Shown here one piece after another: positions 47,101 through 49,564 of a stretch of 64,000 bases of DNA (within the stretch, counting starts at the first letter, position 1; every line of letters starts with the position of its first letter). This DNA is from Girardinichthys multiradiatus (taxonomy: Eukaryota; Chordata; Actinopteri; Cyprinodontiformes; Goodeidae). Both the position numbers and the translations under genes were made by a program. Below the pieces are notes generated by a model, which had not been told where the DNA came from, did not search any database, and was given only the letters and a program-made list of their open reading frames with translations. The stretch lies in assembly GCF_021462225.1 (NCBI RefSeq), contig NC_061794.1:45694914-45758913 (forward strand). The letters run 5' to 3'.

Positions 47101-49564
47101 ACGCAGTCCCTGCAGGAAACCCAGTTTACAGTCAGGGTGTGGTGCCCTGCTTCCAGAACCCTCTTCAACCTGGAGCGTACTTCTCTGGACTGGGAGGACA
47201 CATGGAAACTGGCACGTCCCTGTCTTTTCTAATGTGTCAGCTGTTTCAAGTCGTTATTTTTGACCGGGTAAATGATGACTGAAGTGTGTCTGCCTCCTGA
47301 CAGATGACTCTTTGGTTCTGAGTCGGGACCTAGAGATCCAGCTGGAAGTTCGACCCGCTTCCGACTCTGGGCTGCTGTTGTATGCTGGAACTTCATCTGA
47401 CCAGTTCCTGAGCTTGGTCCTAAGCCAGGGAGAGGTAAGTAAAGGTTTTCCTCTAGCAACAGAAGTGAGGTACTACTGTGGATTTTTTTTTTCTTGTCAT
47501 TACTCAAACAAACCTGATGGTGTTTCTGTGTGTAGGTGATTGTTTCAGTAAACAGTGGCAAAGGTGAATTCTCTGCCTCTTTAATGCCTGAAAAACCTCT
47601 GTGTAACAGACGCTGGCACACAATCACAGGTGGGTTTACACCAACAAATCATCTTGAGCACTTGTGACCGCTCAGTTGCATTTTATAATGAAGATTTTTT
47701 TTCTCCAGCGGTGAAGAGGAACAACGTTCTGCAGTTGTTTGTGGATGGAACAAGCGAGCAGAACGTGGGCCCCAAACGGAGCCACTCTGCAGAGACCAAA
47801 GCTACCGTGTACCTTGGAGGTGCACCGAGTGAGTACAACATCACACTTCTCTGCAGACGTCCAAACCATTTCAGGGACGCCGGTCTCCAAAATGTCTCGA
47901 TTTGAAGTCTTTACACTCACCTCCACACATTTCAGAGTAATTTGGTGATTAACCTCTTCCTCTATAAAAGAGTTAAAAGAAGTGCGACATTAGAGGCTGA
48001 ATGATAGAAGTGTTTAAAAAGATGTTTGAAAGCCAAGGTTTGGGAGAGTTTTCAGTGAGGTATCTGCTTTAGAACTAGGTGGCAGGCATCCAGAACATAG
48101 TAGAACCATAGGGTAGACCACAGTACAGCCACCCATAATTCCTCTCCTACTTTCCCTCAAACACATACAGTGGCTGGCCATGAGCTAACTAGAGATCCTT
48201 CAGGAAAACAGCCAACTGTCCCTGACAGAAAAATGCGTCTCACTCAGTTTATTTTCATTTTATTGGAGTAAAAGCTGAGTTTGAAAAGCTTAATCTGTTA
48301 TTATATGTAAGGATTTTACCTGATAACGTTTTACTCATGAGGGGCTTTTTGGTTAAAATAAAATCAGGCATGCCACTTCCCCTTTCTGCACCTACAATCA
48401 ATATTGGAGTACCTCACGGCTGTGTAGCCAGACCACTATTCTTTATCATGACATGTTTCCCTACGCTTACCGATCAACCGCCTGCGACGTCTGCAGATAT
48501 GCTCAGACTTTACAGCACTGACACAGAGATCCTGGTCCTGGCTGCTCAGTCAACTCTCAGGATAAATGGAGATACCTTCTAAATTTGGATCAGTGGGCAT
48601 CTGTGCACCATCAGAGGCCTGCAGCCTTGGCTAAAGACTAAGCTGTTCAAATGTTTCACCAATTATGTCCTTTTCCAGGACTCTCATTTATGCTTTAATA
48701 ATTTATCAACTCAATTGTAATTTCAGTGTAGGCAATATCTCAATCGCAAACTGTTTGAATGCAATATTTAGTAGGATACTGCTGTATATTTTATACCGTC
48801 ATATTTGGGTTGATTCGAAATTGCCCTTAATGCTCACACCTGATGTATATTATTTATTGGCTGGGACATTAAAGCCCAGGGAGAGAATTGGAAACATTGT
48901 GAACAATGGAAAGAAAGAAAAGTGTCAGAAGAATTTAGGTTTTATTATCATACTTTTTAACAATACTATGGCAATTTTAAAATGTTCTTGATATTGAGCA
49001 GCCCTACCACAGTGGTGTCTTTGTGGGCTACCCAGTAAGCAGACAGACACTAATCTGTAAAGAATCTGCCTCCCAGGGCTTGCACCATGTAACCATGACA
49101 GCACATCAACTCTTATCAGCTTCCCGTTAGGTCCTGGATCAACTTTAAAACTCTATGCAGGGCAACTCTCCTCACACCAGACCCGATACTTAAGCTGAGA
49201 GATCTTTCAGTGTTGCTGCCAAGATCCCAGCTCAGCATGCATCTGCAACAACTCATACCTGGATGTAACCAAAACACCTCTACCACAGGACAACTGTTAA
49301 TTTGACAGACTTTTCTCCTATTTTCTGTGCAGACTTCTAGTTTTTTTCTCAAACGACTCTAAACAACTCTGTTTCTCTAATTACTTGGGTCTTTTACTTT
49401 TATTCTGTTCACCAGGTGATTTCTTAGTGGCCAAGCACCCTGACGGTTTTCCTGCTTTCCACGGCTGTTTCCGCCATGTTAGCATCAACCGTAGACCTGT
49501 CGTGTTGTCCAAACCGCTCTCTGTACAAGGAGCCGTCGGGACTCAAGGCTGCCCTCACATGTAG
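1..49564 (+). CDS. lama5: laminin subunit alpha-5 (3' part of the gene, 61 exons)
   Basis: This is the overall span of the coding part present. The product is a secreted extracellular-matrix chain that trimerises with beta and gamma chains through its coiled coil and binds integrins and dystroglycan through its LG domains. Joining the exons listed separately gives 8,638 nt, that is about 2,878 codons plus TAG. Approximate fragment residues: 1-45 end of domain V; 46-591 globular domain IVb; 592-825 LE array IIIb; 826-1020 L4 domain IVa; 1021-1342 LE array IIIa; 1343-1911 coiled coil; 1912-2878 LG1-LG5. The N-terminal LN domain and most of domain V lie upstream of the window. Human LAMA5 has about 3,695 residues, so roughly three quarters is here. 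Motifs recalled from human LAMA5 ([13 protein letters not shown], [24 protein letters not shown]-like, [25 protein letters not shown]) and the neighbouring adrm1 separate it from lama3. All exon phases agree. Confidence 0.97.
135..234 (+). CDS. lama5: lama5 window exon 2 (last LE module of domain V)
   Basis: 100 nt. It starts after TTTTATTTTAG and ends before GTGAGT. It encodes [15 protein letters not shown] and [12 protein letters not shown], the cysteine spacing of an LE module. [11 protein letters not shown] across the junction with exon 1 is a LAMA5 signature. Confidence 0.95.
480..690 (+). repeat. Imperfect CATCC/CTCATC-rich low-complexity tract in intron 2
   Basis: The intron between exons 2 and 3 carries degenerate tandem copies of units such as CCCACTCATC and CTCATCCTCATC over about 200 bp. 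It looks like a decayed minisatellite. The rest of this intron shows nothing recognisable. Confidence 0.6.
794..950 (+). CDS. lama5: lama5 window exon 3 (start of domain IVb)
   Basis: 157 nt. It completes a split Leu codon and ends in phase 0 before GTAGGT. It encodes [20 protein letters not shown] and [13 protein letters not shown], the opening of the globular domain IVb shared by alpha-5 and alpha-3B chains. The phase-0 end fits both candidate exons 4a and 4b. Confidence 0.96.
1581..1719 (+). CDS. lama5: lama5 window exon 4a (domain IVb, canonical version)
   Basis: 139 nt, entering in phase 0 after CTTGGCAG and leaving one base (t) before GTAAGT. It encodes [20 protein letters not shown] followed by a Y-N turn and FCGN. 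The split codon becomes Cys when joined to exon 5, giving FCGNC, which matches CANC in human LAMA5. This is therefore the ancestral version of the exon pair. Confidence 0.93.
1720..3451 (+). other. Intron between exon 4a and the exon 4b duplicate
   Basis: No coding exon is recognisable here. The sequence is AT-rich with runs of TGCGCA-like words near 1860-1960 and 2960-3010, which may be the remains of a DNA element that I cannot classify. The ORFs at 1937-2140, 2541-2807 and 3156-3374 show no family resemblance. Confidence 0.5.
3452..3581 (+). CDS. lama5: lama5 exon 4b: duplicated, candidate mutually exclusive exon
   Basis: 130 nt, open throughout, after TCCTTGTAG and before GTATGT. It enters in phase 0 and leaves one base (g), exactly like exon 4a. 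It encodes [19 protein letters not shown], then ILRYVNSEG and [12 protein letters not shown]. This resembles exon 4a over its length, with the core LRY-x-N, the G-x-[IV] strand and equivalent hydrophobic positions. Joining 3 to 4b to 5 keeps the frame and replaces the FCGNC end of 4a with a cysteine-free end (R-R-G). Including both exons through this acceptor would shift the frame. A second AG seven bases downstream (exon start 3459) would permit in-frame tandem inclusion. The open frame, paired splice sites and conserved core suggest a functional alternative exon; expression is not shown by sequence alone. Confidence 0.65.
3781..3923 (+). CDS. lama5: lama5 window exon 5 (domain IVb)
   Basis: 143 nt, completing a codon begun by one base and ending in phase 0. 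It encodes [20 protein letters not shown], then [18 protein letters not shown], very close to human LAMA5 [10 protein letters not shown]. It accepts exon 4a (split codon Cys) or 4b (Gly). Confidence 0.96.
4125..4565 (+). mobile_element. hAT-like MITE with target-site duplication
   Basis: It begins TAGGGATGGGCGAT and ends with the imperfect inverse ATATCGTCAAACCCTAA. TTCATAC sits directly outside both ends (4118-4124 and 4566-4572), and the eighth flanking base differs, as expected for a hAT 8-bp target duplication. No transposase frame, so it is non-autonomous. It lies in the intron between exons 5 and 6. Confidence 0.75.
4592..4695 (+). CDS. lama5: lama5 window exon 6 (domain IVb)
   Basis: 104 nt, phase 0 in, two bases left over. 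It encodes [20 protein letters not shown] then TDPCTY, matching the human [12 protein letters not shown] stretch. Confidence 0.96.
4696..6393 (+). other. Intron 6, no recognisable element
   Basis: About 1.7 kb of AT-rich sequence. I see no exon, RNA gene or transposon protein. Short ORFs near 5029-5310 and 5978-6238 resemble no family. Confidence 0.5.
6394..6547 (+). CDS. lama5: lama5 window exon 7 (domain IVb)
   Basis: 154 nt. It completes an Asn codon and encodes [14 protein letters not shown], then [20 protein letters not shown]. Human LAMA5 has NCLLYTHLPLDGFPS and LPRPCPTE here. The donor is GTAACA. Confidence 0.95.
6625..6788 (+). CDS. lama5: lama5 window exon 8 (domain IVb)
   Basis: 164 nt, phase 0 in, two bases out. 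It encodes [20 protein letters not shown], then a Ser/Glu-rich turn and VTLLHCKF. It is separated from exon 7 by a 77-bp intron. Confidence 0.95.
7111..7155 (+). repeat. Perfect 18-bp inverted repeat (hairpin) in intron 8
   Basis: CACCAGGGCTGTCCCGTG at 7111-7128 is followed by a 9-base loop and its exact reverse complement at 7138-7155. One further outer pair (7110/7156) extends the stem to 19 bp. It does not mark the end of any element I can define. Confidence 0.9.
7614..7722 (+). CDS. lama5: lama5 window exon 9 (domain IVb)
   Basis: 109 nt. It completes a Ser codon, then encodes [35 protein letters not shown]. It matches the LCRG...LAVFHLDSEASVRL region of human LAMA5. Ends in phase 0 before GTGAGA. 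Confidence 0.95.
7826..8905 (-). mobile_element. Degenerate Tc1/mariner remnant with inverted ends
   Basis: Minus-strand relics of a Tc1 transposase run through 8000-8660: a CCAGTC-ATTCTC-GGGTT-GGTCAGG region matches the [16 protein letters not shown] part of the better-preserved copy at 19692-21301. Both ends share an inverted repeat around TTACAGAGAATGAAAACCC (left, near 7887-7906) and its counterpart near 8815-8840. Multiple frameshifts and stops; not functional. Ends are approximate. Confidence 0.75.
8960..9057 (+). CDS. lama5: lama5 window exon 10 (domain IVb)
   Basis: 98 nt, phase 0 in, two bases out. It encodes [20 protein letters not shown] then [12 protein letters not shown], equivalent to [20 protein letters not shown] in human. 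Confidence 0.95.
9137..9323 (+). CDS. lama5: lama5 window exon 11 (domain IVb, variable segment)
   Basis: 187 nt. After [20 protein letters not shown] it becomes Ser/Glu/Pro-rich ([18 protein letters not shown]), then [17 protein letters not shown]. This low-complexity stretch aligns with the Pro-rich segment of human LAMA5. Confidence 0.93.
9436..9562 (+). CDS. lama5: lama5 window exon 12 (domain IVb)
   Basis: 127 nt, phase 0 in, one base out. It encodes [20 protein letters not shown] then YINGGLIWQ, matching GRYAFLLHGYQPAHPTFPV. Confidence 0.96.
9646..9785 (+). CDS. lama5: lama5 window exon 13 (domain IVb)
   Basis: 140 nt. It encodes [19 protein letters not shown], then [18 protein letters not shown] and FWL. 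NASFCPHGYGCR and LLDVTH are the human equivalents. Contains an N-glycosylation sequon (NAS). Confidence 0.96.
9786..11404 (+). other. Intron 13, no recognisable element
   Basis: About 1.6 kb, AT-rich, with a short (AAT)n run near 10790-10803. No exon, RNA gene or transposase-like frame seen. Confidence 0.5.
11405..11520 (+). CDS. lama5: lama5 window exon 14 (end of domain IVb)
   Basis: 116 nt, phase 0 in, two bases out. It encodes [20 protein letters not shown], then [18 protein letters not shown]; human has [17 protein letters not shown]. Confidence 0.96.
11657..11868 (+). CDS. lama5: lama5 window exon 15 (start of LE array IIIb)
   Basis: 212 nt. It opens with [19 protein letters not shown] and then an LE module: [57 protein letters not shown] is the human match. 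One base left before GTGAGT. Confidence 0.97.
11869..12819 (+). other. Intron 15, no recognisable element
   Basis: About 950 bp. The stretch near 12440-12680 (GCACAGTTTGCACAC ... GGTGCTGTGGGCTC) shares wording with 10900-11000 in intron 13, so both probably hold fragments of one dispersed repeat. Otherwise nothing. Confidence 0.4.
12820..13021 (+). CDS. lama5: lama5 window exon 16 (LE modules, IIIb)
   Basis: 202 nt. It encodes [40 protein letters not shown] and [36 protein letters not shown] is the human counterpart. The minus-strand ORFs over this exon are shadows. Confidence 0.97.
13022..14486 (+). other. Intron 16
   Basis: About 1.5 kb. The part at 13370-13640 reads like a fragment of an interspersed repeat in minus orientation, but I cannot assign a class. 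The rest shows nothing. Confidence 0.35.
14487..14631 (+). CDS. lama5: lama5 window exon 17 (LE modules, IIIb)
   Basis: 145 nt. It encodes [40 protein letters not shown] and FTGLCLCK. Phase 0 out before GTTGGA. Confidence 0.97.
14724..14864 (+). CDS. lama5: lama5 window exon 18 (LE module, IIIb)
   Basis: 141 nt, phase 0 to 0. It encodes [51 protein letters not shown] and FCFGATERC are the human matches. Confidence 0.97.
15428..15589 (+). CDS. lama5: lama5 window exon 19 (L4 domain IVa)
   Basis: 162 nt, phase 0 to 0. It encodes [20 protein letters not shown], then [20 protein letters not shown] and TYLGDK: the start of a laminin B type IV (L4) domain. Confidence 0.97.
15860..15967 (+). CDS. 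lama5: lama5 window exon 20 (L4 domain IVa, RGD)
   Basis: 108 nt, phase 0 to 0. It encodes [20 protein letters not shown] then [16 protein letters not shown]. The RGD at 15911-15919 sits where human LAMA5 has QRGDVF, the known integrin-binding RGD of domain IVa. Confidence 0.97.
16116..16199 (+). CDS. lama5: lama5 window exon 21 (L4 domain IVa)
   Basis: 84 nt, phase 0 to 0. It encodes [19 protein letters not shown] then HLGIVHIVE; human has GNQMSITFLEPAYPTPG. Confidence 0.96.
16340..16900 (+). repeat. Interspersed repeat fragment, LINE-like family A copy 1
   Basis: It shares GTTGGTCAGGACTCTGTCAG, the GCAGCTGCCT word and a CCTTGAGGAACCCCACATGTGA tail (split here) with a second copy at 34010-34840. 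The GAGGAACCC tail recalls the reverse-transcriptase part of fish LINEs read on the minus strand. Class is uncertain. Confidence 0.5.
17266..17496 (+). CDS. lama5: lama5 window exon 22 (end of L4 IVa, start of IIIa)
   Basis: 231 nt, phase 0 to 0. It encodes [35 protein letters not shown], then [18 protein letters not shown], the first half of an LE module. [20 protein letters not shown] is the human equivalent. Confidence 0.97.
17755..18960 (+). repeat. Unclassified interspersed element with direct repeats
   Basis: A segment starting GTCATGGTCGGGTTGAGAAG (17755-17808) recurs as GTCATGGTTTAGGGTTGAGA at 18874-18928. A second block containing CAGGTGCAGATCATGAC recurs at about 17975 and 18933. 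Between lie GC-rich, imperfectly repeated GGAGCTGGAGCC-type words (18380-18500) that keep several frames open on both strands. It looks like one long copy followed by a truncated, internally deleted copy. No transposase or reverse-transcriptase motif seen. Confidence 0.5.
19692..21301 (-). mobile_element. Tc1-like DNA transposon, near-intact
   Basis: 1,610 bp with terminal inverted repeats of 200 bp (19692-19891 and 21102-21301) starting CAGGTCCTTCT, differing at about five positions. TA duplications flank it (19690-19691 and 21302-21303), the Tc1/mariner target. It carries one transposase frame on the minus strand, opposite to lama5, inside the intron between exons 22 and 23. The low divergence between the inverted repeats suggests a fairly recent insertion. 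Confidence 0.95.
19969..20973 (-). pseudogene. Tc1-like transposase broken by one in-frame stop
   Basis: 335 codons in one frame including the final stop. The first 102 residues hold the paired-like helix-turn-helix DNA-binding region ([20 protein letters not shown]) and a second basic HTH with [13 protein letters not shown] at 20665-20667 interrupts the frame, which continues immediately with MGYRCCIP. The second part, 230 residues, carries the catalytic triad: [12 protein letters not shown] and [12 protein letters not shown], with 34 residues between the second Asp and the Glu, the D34E spacing of Tc1. Apart from the one nonsense codon no frameshift is visible. As it stands it can encode only the two separate parts. 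Confidence 0.92.
21786..21899 (+). CDS. lama5: lama5 window exon 23 (LE module, IIIa)
   Basis: 114 nt, phase 0 to 0. It encodes [20 protein letters not shown] then [18 protein letters not shown]. Human has [20 protein letters not shown]. It follows the 4.3-kb intron that holds the Tc1 transposon. Confidence 0.97.
21990..22120 (+). CDS. lama5: lama5 window exon 24 (LE module, IIIa)
   Basis: 131 nt. It encodes [20 protein letters not shown], then [18 protein letters not shown], with two bases left before GTCAGC. Confidence 0.97.
22213..22293 (+). CDS. lama5: lama5 window exon 25 (LE module, IIIa)
   Basis: 81 nt. It encodes [20 protein letters not shown] then [26 protein letters not shown] is the human match. 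Confidence 0.96.
22398..22612 (+). CDS. lama5: lama5 window exon 26 (LE modules, IIIa)
   Basis: 215 nt. It encodes [58 protein letters not shown] and KNCT. One base left before GTGAGT. Confidence 0.97.
22773..22786 (+). promoter_or_regulatory. RFX X-box-like palindrome in intron 26
   Basis: GTTGCTATGGCAAC differs by one base from the ideal X-box palindrome GTTGCCATGGCAAC bound by RFX factors. The flanking TA/TA makes a 9-bp arm. Function is inferred from the motif only. Confidence 0.4.
23409..23509 (+). CDS. lama5: lama5 window exon 27 (LE module, IIIa)
   Basis: 101 nt. It encodes [20 protein letters not shown] then [14 protein letters not shown]; ends phase 0 before GTAGGA. Confidence 0.97.
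23753..23936 (+). CDS. lama5: lama5 window exon 28 (LE modules, IIIa)
   Basis: 184 nt. It encodes [57 protein letters not shown]. One base left before GTGAGT. Confidence 0.97.
24663..24803 (+). CDS. lama5: lama5 window exon 29 (last LE module, IIIa)
   Basis: 141 nt. It encodes [60 protein letters not shown] is the human match. Confidence 0.97.
24923..25074 (+). CDS. lama5: lama5 window exon 30 (start of coiled coil)
   Basis: 152 nt. It encodes [20 protein letters not shown] then [20 protein letters not shown]. The CDSC pair corresponds to the conserved cysteines that link the three chains at the top of the laminin coiled coil. Three N-glycosylation sequons. Confidence 0.96.
25380..25870. 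repeat. Probable interspersed repeat fragment in intron 30
   Basis: Intron 30 (25075-26040) contains a stretch reading as a decayed dispersed repeat (TCAGAGAGGTCCTGATTC, TCATCCATGATGGTGCCC). I cannot assign its class or ends. Confidence 0.3.
26041..26151 (+). CDS. lama5: lama5 window exon 31 (coiled coil)
   Basis: 111 nt, phase 0 to 0. It encodes [20 protein letters not shown] then [17 protein letters not shown], heptad-compatible with an NTT sequon. Confidence 0.94.
26373..26484 (+). CDS. lama5: lama5 window exon 32 (coiled coil)
   Basis: 112 nt, phase 0 in, one base out. It encodes [20 protein letters not shown] then [21 protein letters not shown] is a sequon. Weakly conserved in sequence, as usual here, but position, phase and length fit. 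Confidence 0.92.
26563..26751 (+). CDS. lama5: lama5 window exon 33 (coiled coil, Glu/Gln-rich insert)
   Basis: 189 nt. It encodes [16 protein letters not shown], an acidic run [14 protein letters not shown] coded by tandem GAGCAG units, then [18 protein letters not shown]. The MLREMR core corresponds to LLWEMRARD in human. A lone Cys follows it. Confidence 0.95.
27461..27657 (+). CDS. lama5: lama5 window exon 34 (coiled coil)
   Basis: 197 nt. It encodes [54 protein letters not shown]. Human: [22 protein letters not shown]. Confidence 0.96.
27738..27854 (+). CDS. lama5: lama5 window exon 35 (coiled coil)
   Basis: 117 nt, phase 0 to 0. It encodes [20 protein letters not shown] then [16 protein letters not shown]. 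Confidence 0.95.
27855..29914 (+). other. Intron 35
   Basis: About 2.1 kb. The part at 28890-29520 is less AT-rich and reads like an old dispersed element, but no protein motif is recognisable. The rest is AT-rich with nothing notable. Confidence 0.4.
29915..30069 (+). CDS. lama5: lama5 window exon 36 (coiled coil)
   Basis: 155 nt. It encodes [20 protein letters not shown] then [20 protein letters not shown]. Human: [20 protein letters not shown] and LVEAAEAHAQQL. Confidence 0.97.
30179..30308 (+). CDS. lama5: lama5 window exon 37 (coiled coil)
   Basis: 130 nt. It encodes [20 protein letters not shown] then [20 protein letters not shown]. Two sequons. Confidence 0.96.
30401..30503 (+). CDS. 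lama5: lama5 window exon 38 (coiled coil)
   Basis: 103 nt, phase 0 in, one base out. It encodes [20 protein letters not shown] then [14 protein letters not shown]. Confidence 0.95.
30609..30722 (+). CDS. lama5: lama5 window exon 39 (coiled coil)
   Basis: 114 nt. It encodes [20 protein letters not shown] then [17 protein letters not shown]; strong heptads and one sequon. Confidence 0.96.
31540..32165 (+). mobile_element. Tc1/mariner-derived remnant in intron 39
   Basis: Starts with the dispersed-repeat wording TTTCAGATCATCAAACTAAT near 31594 and contains a decayed transposase stretch (RDFWDK, followed by a trace of the DETKVE block near 32050-32090). Frames are broken. Ends approximate. Confidence 0.6.
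32354..32536 (+). CDS. lama5: lama5 window exon 40 (coiled coil)
   Basis: 183 nt. It encodes [40 protein letters not shown], then [17 protein letters not shown]. Four sequons. VERWQGQYEG is the human counterpart of DQWQQAYGD. Confidence 0.96.
32537..33207 (+). other. Intron 40
   Basis: About 670 bp, AT-rich, with a short TCTA run near 32800-32811. Nothing else recognisable. Confidence 0.5.
33208..33350 (+). CDS. lama5: lama5 window exon 41 (end of coiled coil)
   Basis: 143 nt. It encodes [59 protein letters not shown] is the human end of domain I, just before LG1. The Q-x-x-E near the C-terminus of laminin coiled coils is retained. Confidence 0.97.
33466..33648 (+). CDS. lama5: lama5 window exon 42 (start of LG1)
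   Basis: 183 nt, phase 0 to 0. It encodes [36 protein letters not shown], then a basic KQRKRSSDD loop and [28 protein letters not shown] is the human match. Confidence 0.97.
33747..33886 (+). CDS. lama5: lama5 window exon 43 (LG1)
   Basis: 140 nt. It encodes [41 protein letters not shown]; two bases out before GTAAAA. Confidence 0.95.
34010..34840 (+). repeat. Interspersed repeat fragment, LINE-like family A copy 2
   Basis: Same family as 16340-16900: shared GTTGGTCAGGACTCTGTCAG, GCAGCTGCCT and the TGAGGAACCC-AATGTGATTTTTG end near 34790-34815. It lies in the intron between exons 43 and 44. Confidence 0.5.
35045..35204 (+). CDS. lama5: lama5 window exon 44 (LG1)
   Basis: 160 nt. It encodes [56 protein letters not shown] and LLNLRPDDFVFYVGGYPS are the human matches. 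Confidence 0.97.
35599..35735 (+). CDS. lama5: lama5 window exon 45 (end of LG1)
   Basis: 137 nt. It encodes [20 protein letters not shown] then [13 protein letters not shown]; the two cysteines are the LG1 disulfide pair. Confidence 0.97.
35940..36240 (-). mobile_element. Tc1/mariner transposase remnant (3' part)
   Basis: On the minus strand 35943-36149 reads [20 protein letters not shown], the C-terminal catalytic block of a Tc1-type transposase with its catalytic Glu position changed. The end near 36220-36240 (CCAATACTTTTGGCTTT) is a typical terminal wording of such elements. Confidence 0.7.
36620..37200 (+). mobile_element. Tc1/mariner transposase remnant, plus strand
   Basis: Decayed plus-strand transposase wording: the stretch near 36700-36930 codes for [11 protein letters not shown], an intact-looking [20 protein letters not shown] and, in a shifted frame near 37060-37115, [18 protein letters not shown]. 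The KHGGG block is characteristic of Tc1 transposases. Broken by frameshifts. Confidence 0.7.
37478..37750 (-). repeat. Dispersed teleost repeat family B, copy 1
   Basis: Contains CACAGGGCAACACAGAGACA and TTTTGGACTGTGGGAGGAGG, the reverse complements of blocks in the copy at 41378-41640. A family frequent in fish introns. Confidence 0.65.
37819..37975 (+). CDS. lama5: lama5 window exon 46 (start of LG2)
   Basis: 157 nt. It encodes [39 protein letters not shown]. Human: SYLDGTGFARISF and KRFEQELRLVSYSGVLFFL. Confidence 0.97.
38108..38242 (+). CDS. lama5: lama5 window exon 47 (LG2)
   Basis: 135 nt, phase 0 to 0. It encodes [20 protein letters not shown] then [17 protein letters not shown]. 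Confidence 0.97.
38450..39075 (+). mobile_element. Tc1/mariner remnant in intron 47
   Basis: Plus-strand wording of a decayed, internally rearranged Tc1 transposase: near 38800-38890 the frame reads [11 protein letters not shown] then NVRDNLWQS. Several disruptions; ends approximate. Confidence 0.6.
39495..39643 (+). CDS. lama5: lama5 window exon 48 (LG2)
   Basis: 149 nt. It encodes [52 protein letters not shown] is the human match. Confidence 0.97.
40515..40647 (+). CDS. lama5: lama5 window exon 49 (end of LG2)
   Basis: 133 nt. It encodes [20 protein letters not shown] then [13 protein letters not shown], with the LG2 cysteine pair. Confidence 0.97.
40863..41006 (+). CDS. lama5: lama5 window exon 50 (start of LG3)
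   Basis: 144 nt, phase 0 to 0. It encodes [40 protein letters not shown]. Confidence 0.97.
41098..41228 (+). CDS. lama5: lama5 window exon 51 (LG3)
   Basis: 131 nt. It encodes [61 protein letters not shown] is the human match. Confidence 0.97.
41378..41640 (+). repeat. Dispersed teleost repeat family B, copy 2
   Basis: Reads CTCCCACAGTCCAAAAACAT, TTAGGTTAATTGGTTTCTC, GTTGCCCTGCTATGGACTGG: the opposite orientation of the copy at 37478-37750. Its origin (SINE or LINE tail) is not clear to me. Confidence 0.65.
41919..42086 (+). CDS. lama5: lama5 window exon 52 (LG3)
   Basis: 168 nt. It encodes [66 protein letters not shown] is the human equivalent. Confidence 0.97.
42437..42563 (+). CDS. lama5: lama5 window exon 53 (end of LG3, linker)
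   Basis: 127 nt. It encodes [20 protein letters not shown] then [20 protein letters not shown]. The Cys closes LG3; the basic tail starts the LG3-LG4 linker. Confidence 0.95.
42655..42809 (+). CDS. lama5: lama5 window exon 54 (LG3-LG4 linker)
   Basis: 155 nt. It encodes [19 protein letters not shown], an Arg/Ser-rich basic segment, then [19 protein letters not shown]. The human linker is also basic (ASRRSRQPARH) and ends with DSYQFGGSL before LG4. Confidence 0.94.
43320..43510 (+). mobile_element. DNA transposon remnant (Tc1-like C-terminal block)
   Basis: The frame near 43447-43500 reads [17 protein letters not shown], the conserved end of a Tc1/mariner-type catalytic domain. It lies in the 1-kb intron between exons 54 and 55. 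Confidence 0.65.
43867..44059 (+). CDS. lama5: lama5 window exon 55 (start of LG4)
   Basis: 193 nt. It encodes [55 protein letters not shown]. Ends in phase 0; the donor GTGAGG is followed by a CA repeat. Confidence 0.96.
44067..44112 (+). repeat. (CA)23 microsatellite
   Basis: 23 uninterrupted CA units starting seven bases after the exon 55 splice donor. Likely polymorphic. Confidence 0.98.
44270..44510 (+). mobile_element. Possible Tc1-like remnant in intron 55
   Basis: Contains CAACTGTAAAGCATGGGGGT-GGCAGCATG, the DNA wording that codes for the KHGGG block of Tc1 transposases. Heavily decayed; ends uncertain. Confidence 0.5.
45360..45560 (+). mobile_element. LINE reverse-transcriptase fragment
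   Basis: A plus-strand frame near 45418-45540 reads [17 protein letters not shown] then [11 protein letters not shown], resembling the QSGFR-x-x-HSTETA and LLVLLDLSAAFDTVDH blocks of fish LINE reverse transcriptases. Truncated and broken. Confidence 0.7.
45621..45758 (+). CDS. lama5: lama5 window exon 56 (LG4)
   Basis: 138 nt, phase 0 to 0. It encodes [20 protein letters not shown] then [27 protein letters not shown] is the human match. Confidence 0.96.
46600..46875 (+). mobile_element. Tc1-like remnant in intron 56
   Basis: Words such as GGAAAGCTGCATCTGAATGA, CCACAAGACTT and TAAAGCACGGTGGTGGA code for fragments of the same transposase family as 36620-37200 (LHLNEPQD and KHGGG blocks). Broken. 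Confidence 0.6.
47052..47211 (+). CDS. lama5: lama5 window exon 57 (end of LG4, start of LG5), GC donor
   Basis: 160 nt, phase 0 in, one base out. It encodes [38 protein letters not shown]. The best-fitting donor is GC (CTG|GCACGT at 47212): with it GGHMET joins [10 protein letters not shown] with no gap against LAMA3 and LAMA5. The only in-frame GT alternative (47236, GTCAGC) is weak and adds eight residues. Confidence 0.9.
47304..47434 (+). CDS. lama5: lama5 window exon 58 (LG5)
   Basis: 131 nt. It encodes [20 protein letters not shown] then [20 protein letters not shown], matching [20 protein letters not shown]. Confidence 0.96.
47536..47629 (+). CDS. lama5: lama5 window exon 59 (LG5)
   Basis: 94 nt, phase 0 in, one base out. 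It encodes [20 protein letters not shown] then [10 protein letters not shown]; human has [21 protein letters not shown]. Confidence 0.96.
47709..47828 (+). CDS. lama5: lama5 window exon 60 (LG5)
   Basis: 120 nt. It encodes [30 protein letters not shown]; one base out before GTGAGT. Confidence 0.96.
48280..48600 (+). mobile_element. LINE reverse-transcriptase fragment
   Basis: The frame at 48337-48582 reads [16 protein letters not shown] and [10 protein letters not shown], decayed forms of GVPQGSVLGPLLF and YADDTQ of fish LINE reverse transcriptases. It lies in the intron before the last exon. Confidence 0.7.
48685..49010. mobile_element. MITE-like element, related to 56225-56530
   Basis: It ends TATTGAGCAGCCCTA (the inverse of the TAGGGCTGC start type seen at 56228) and shares the words CACACCTGATGTATATTAT / GATGTGCATTTAT with that copy. 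No coding capacity. Boundaries approximate. Confidence 0.45.
49090..49350 (+). mobile_element. LINE 3' coding-end fragment
   Basis: A plus frame near 49115-49250 reads [20 protein letters not shown] and [14 protein letters not shown], resembling the region after the reverse transcriptase in fish LINEs (YTPSRSLRS ... RLKTYGDRAFS). Decayed. Confidence 0.5.
49416..49564 (+). CDS. lama5: lama5 window exon 61 (last exon, end of LG5, stop)
   Basis: 149 nt including TAG at 49562-49564. It encodes [20 protein letters not shown] then [15 protein letters not shown]. Human ends VEVHGAVGASGCPAA, so the chain is complete at its C-terminus. Confidence 0.97.

Noticed and set aside
47212..47267. Extension of exon 57 to a GT donor downstream
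   Set aside because: GT sites at 47216, 47222, 47234, 47243, 47250, 47253 and 47268 give the wrong phase; 47236 fits the phase but is weak and breaks the LG5 alignment.
1..49564. Assignment to lama3 instead of lama5
   Set aside because: Domain order is shared with alpha-3B, but [21 protein letters not shown], the RGD in domain IVa and adjacency to adrm1 all favour lama5.
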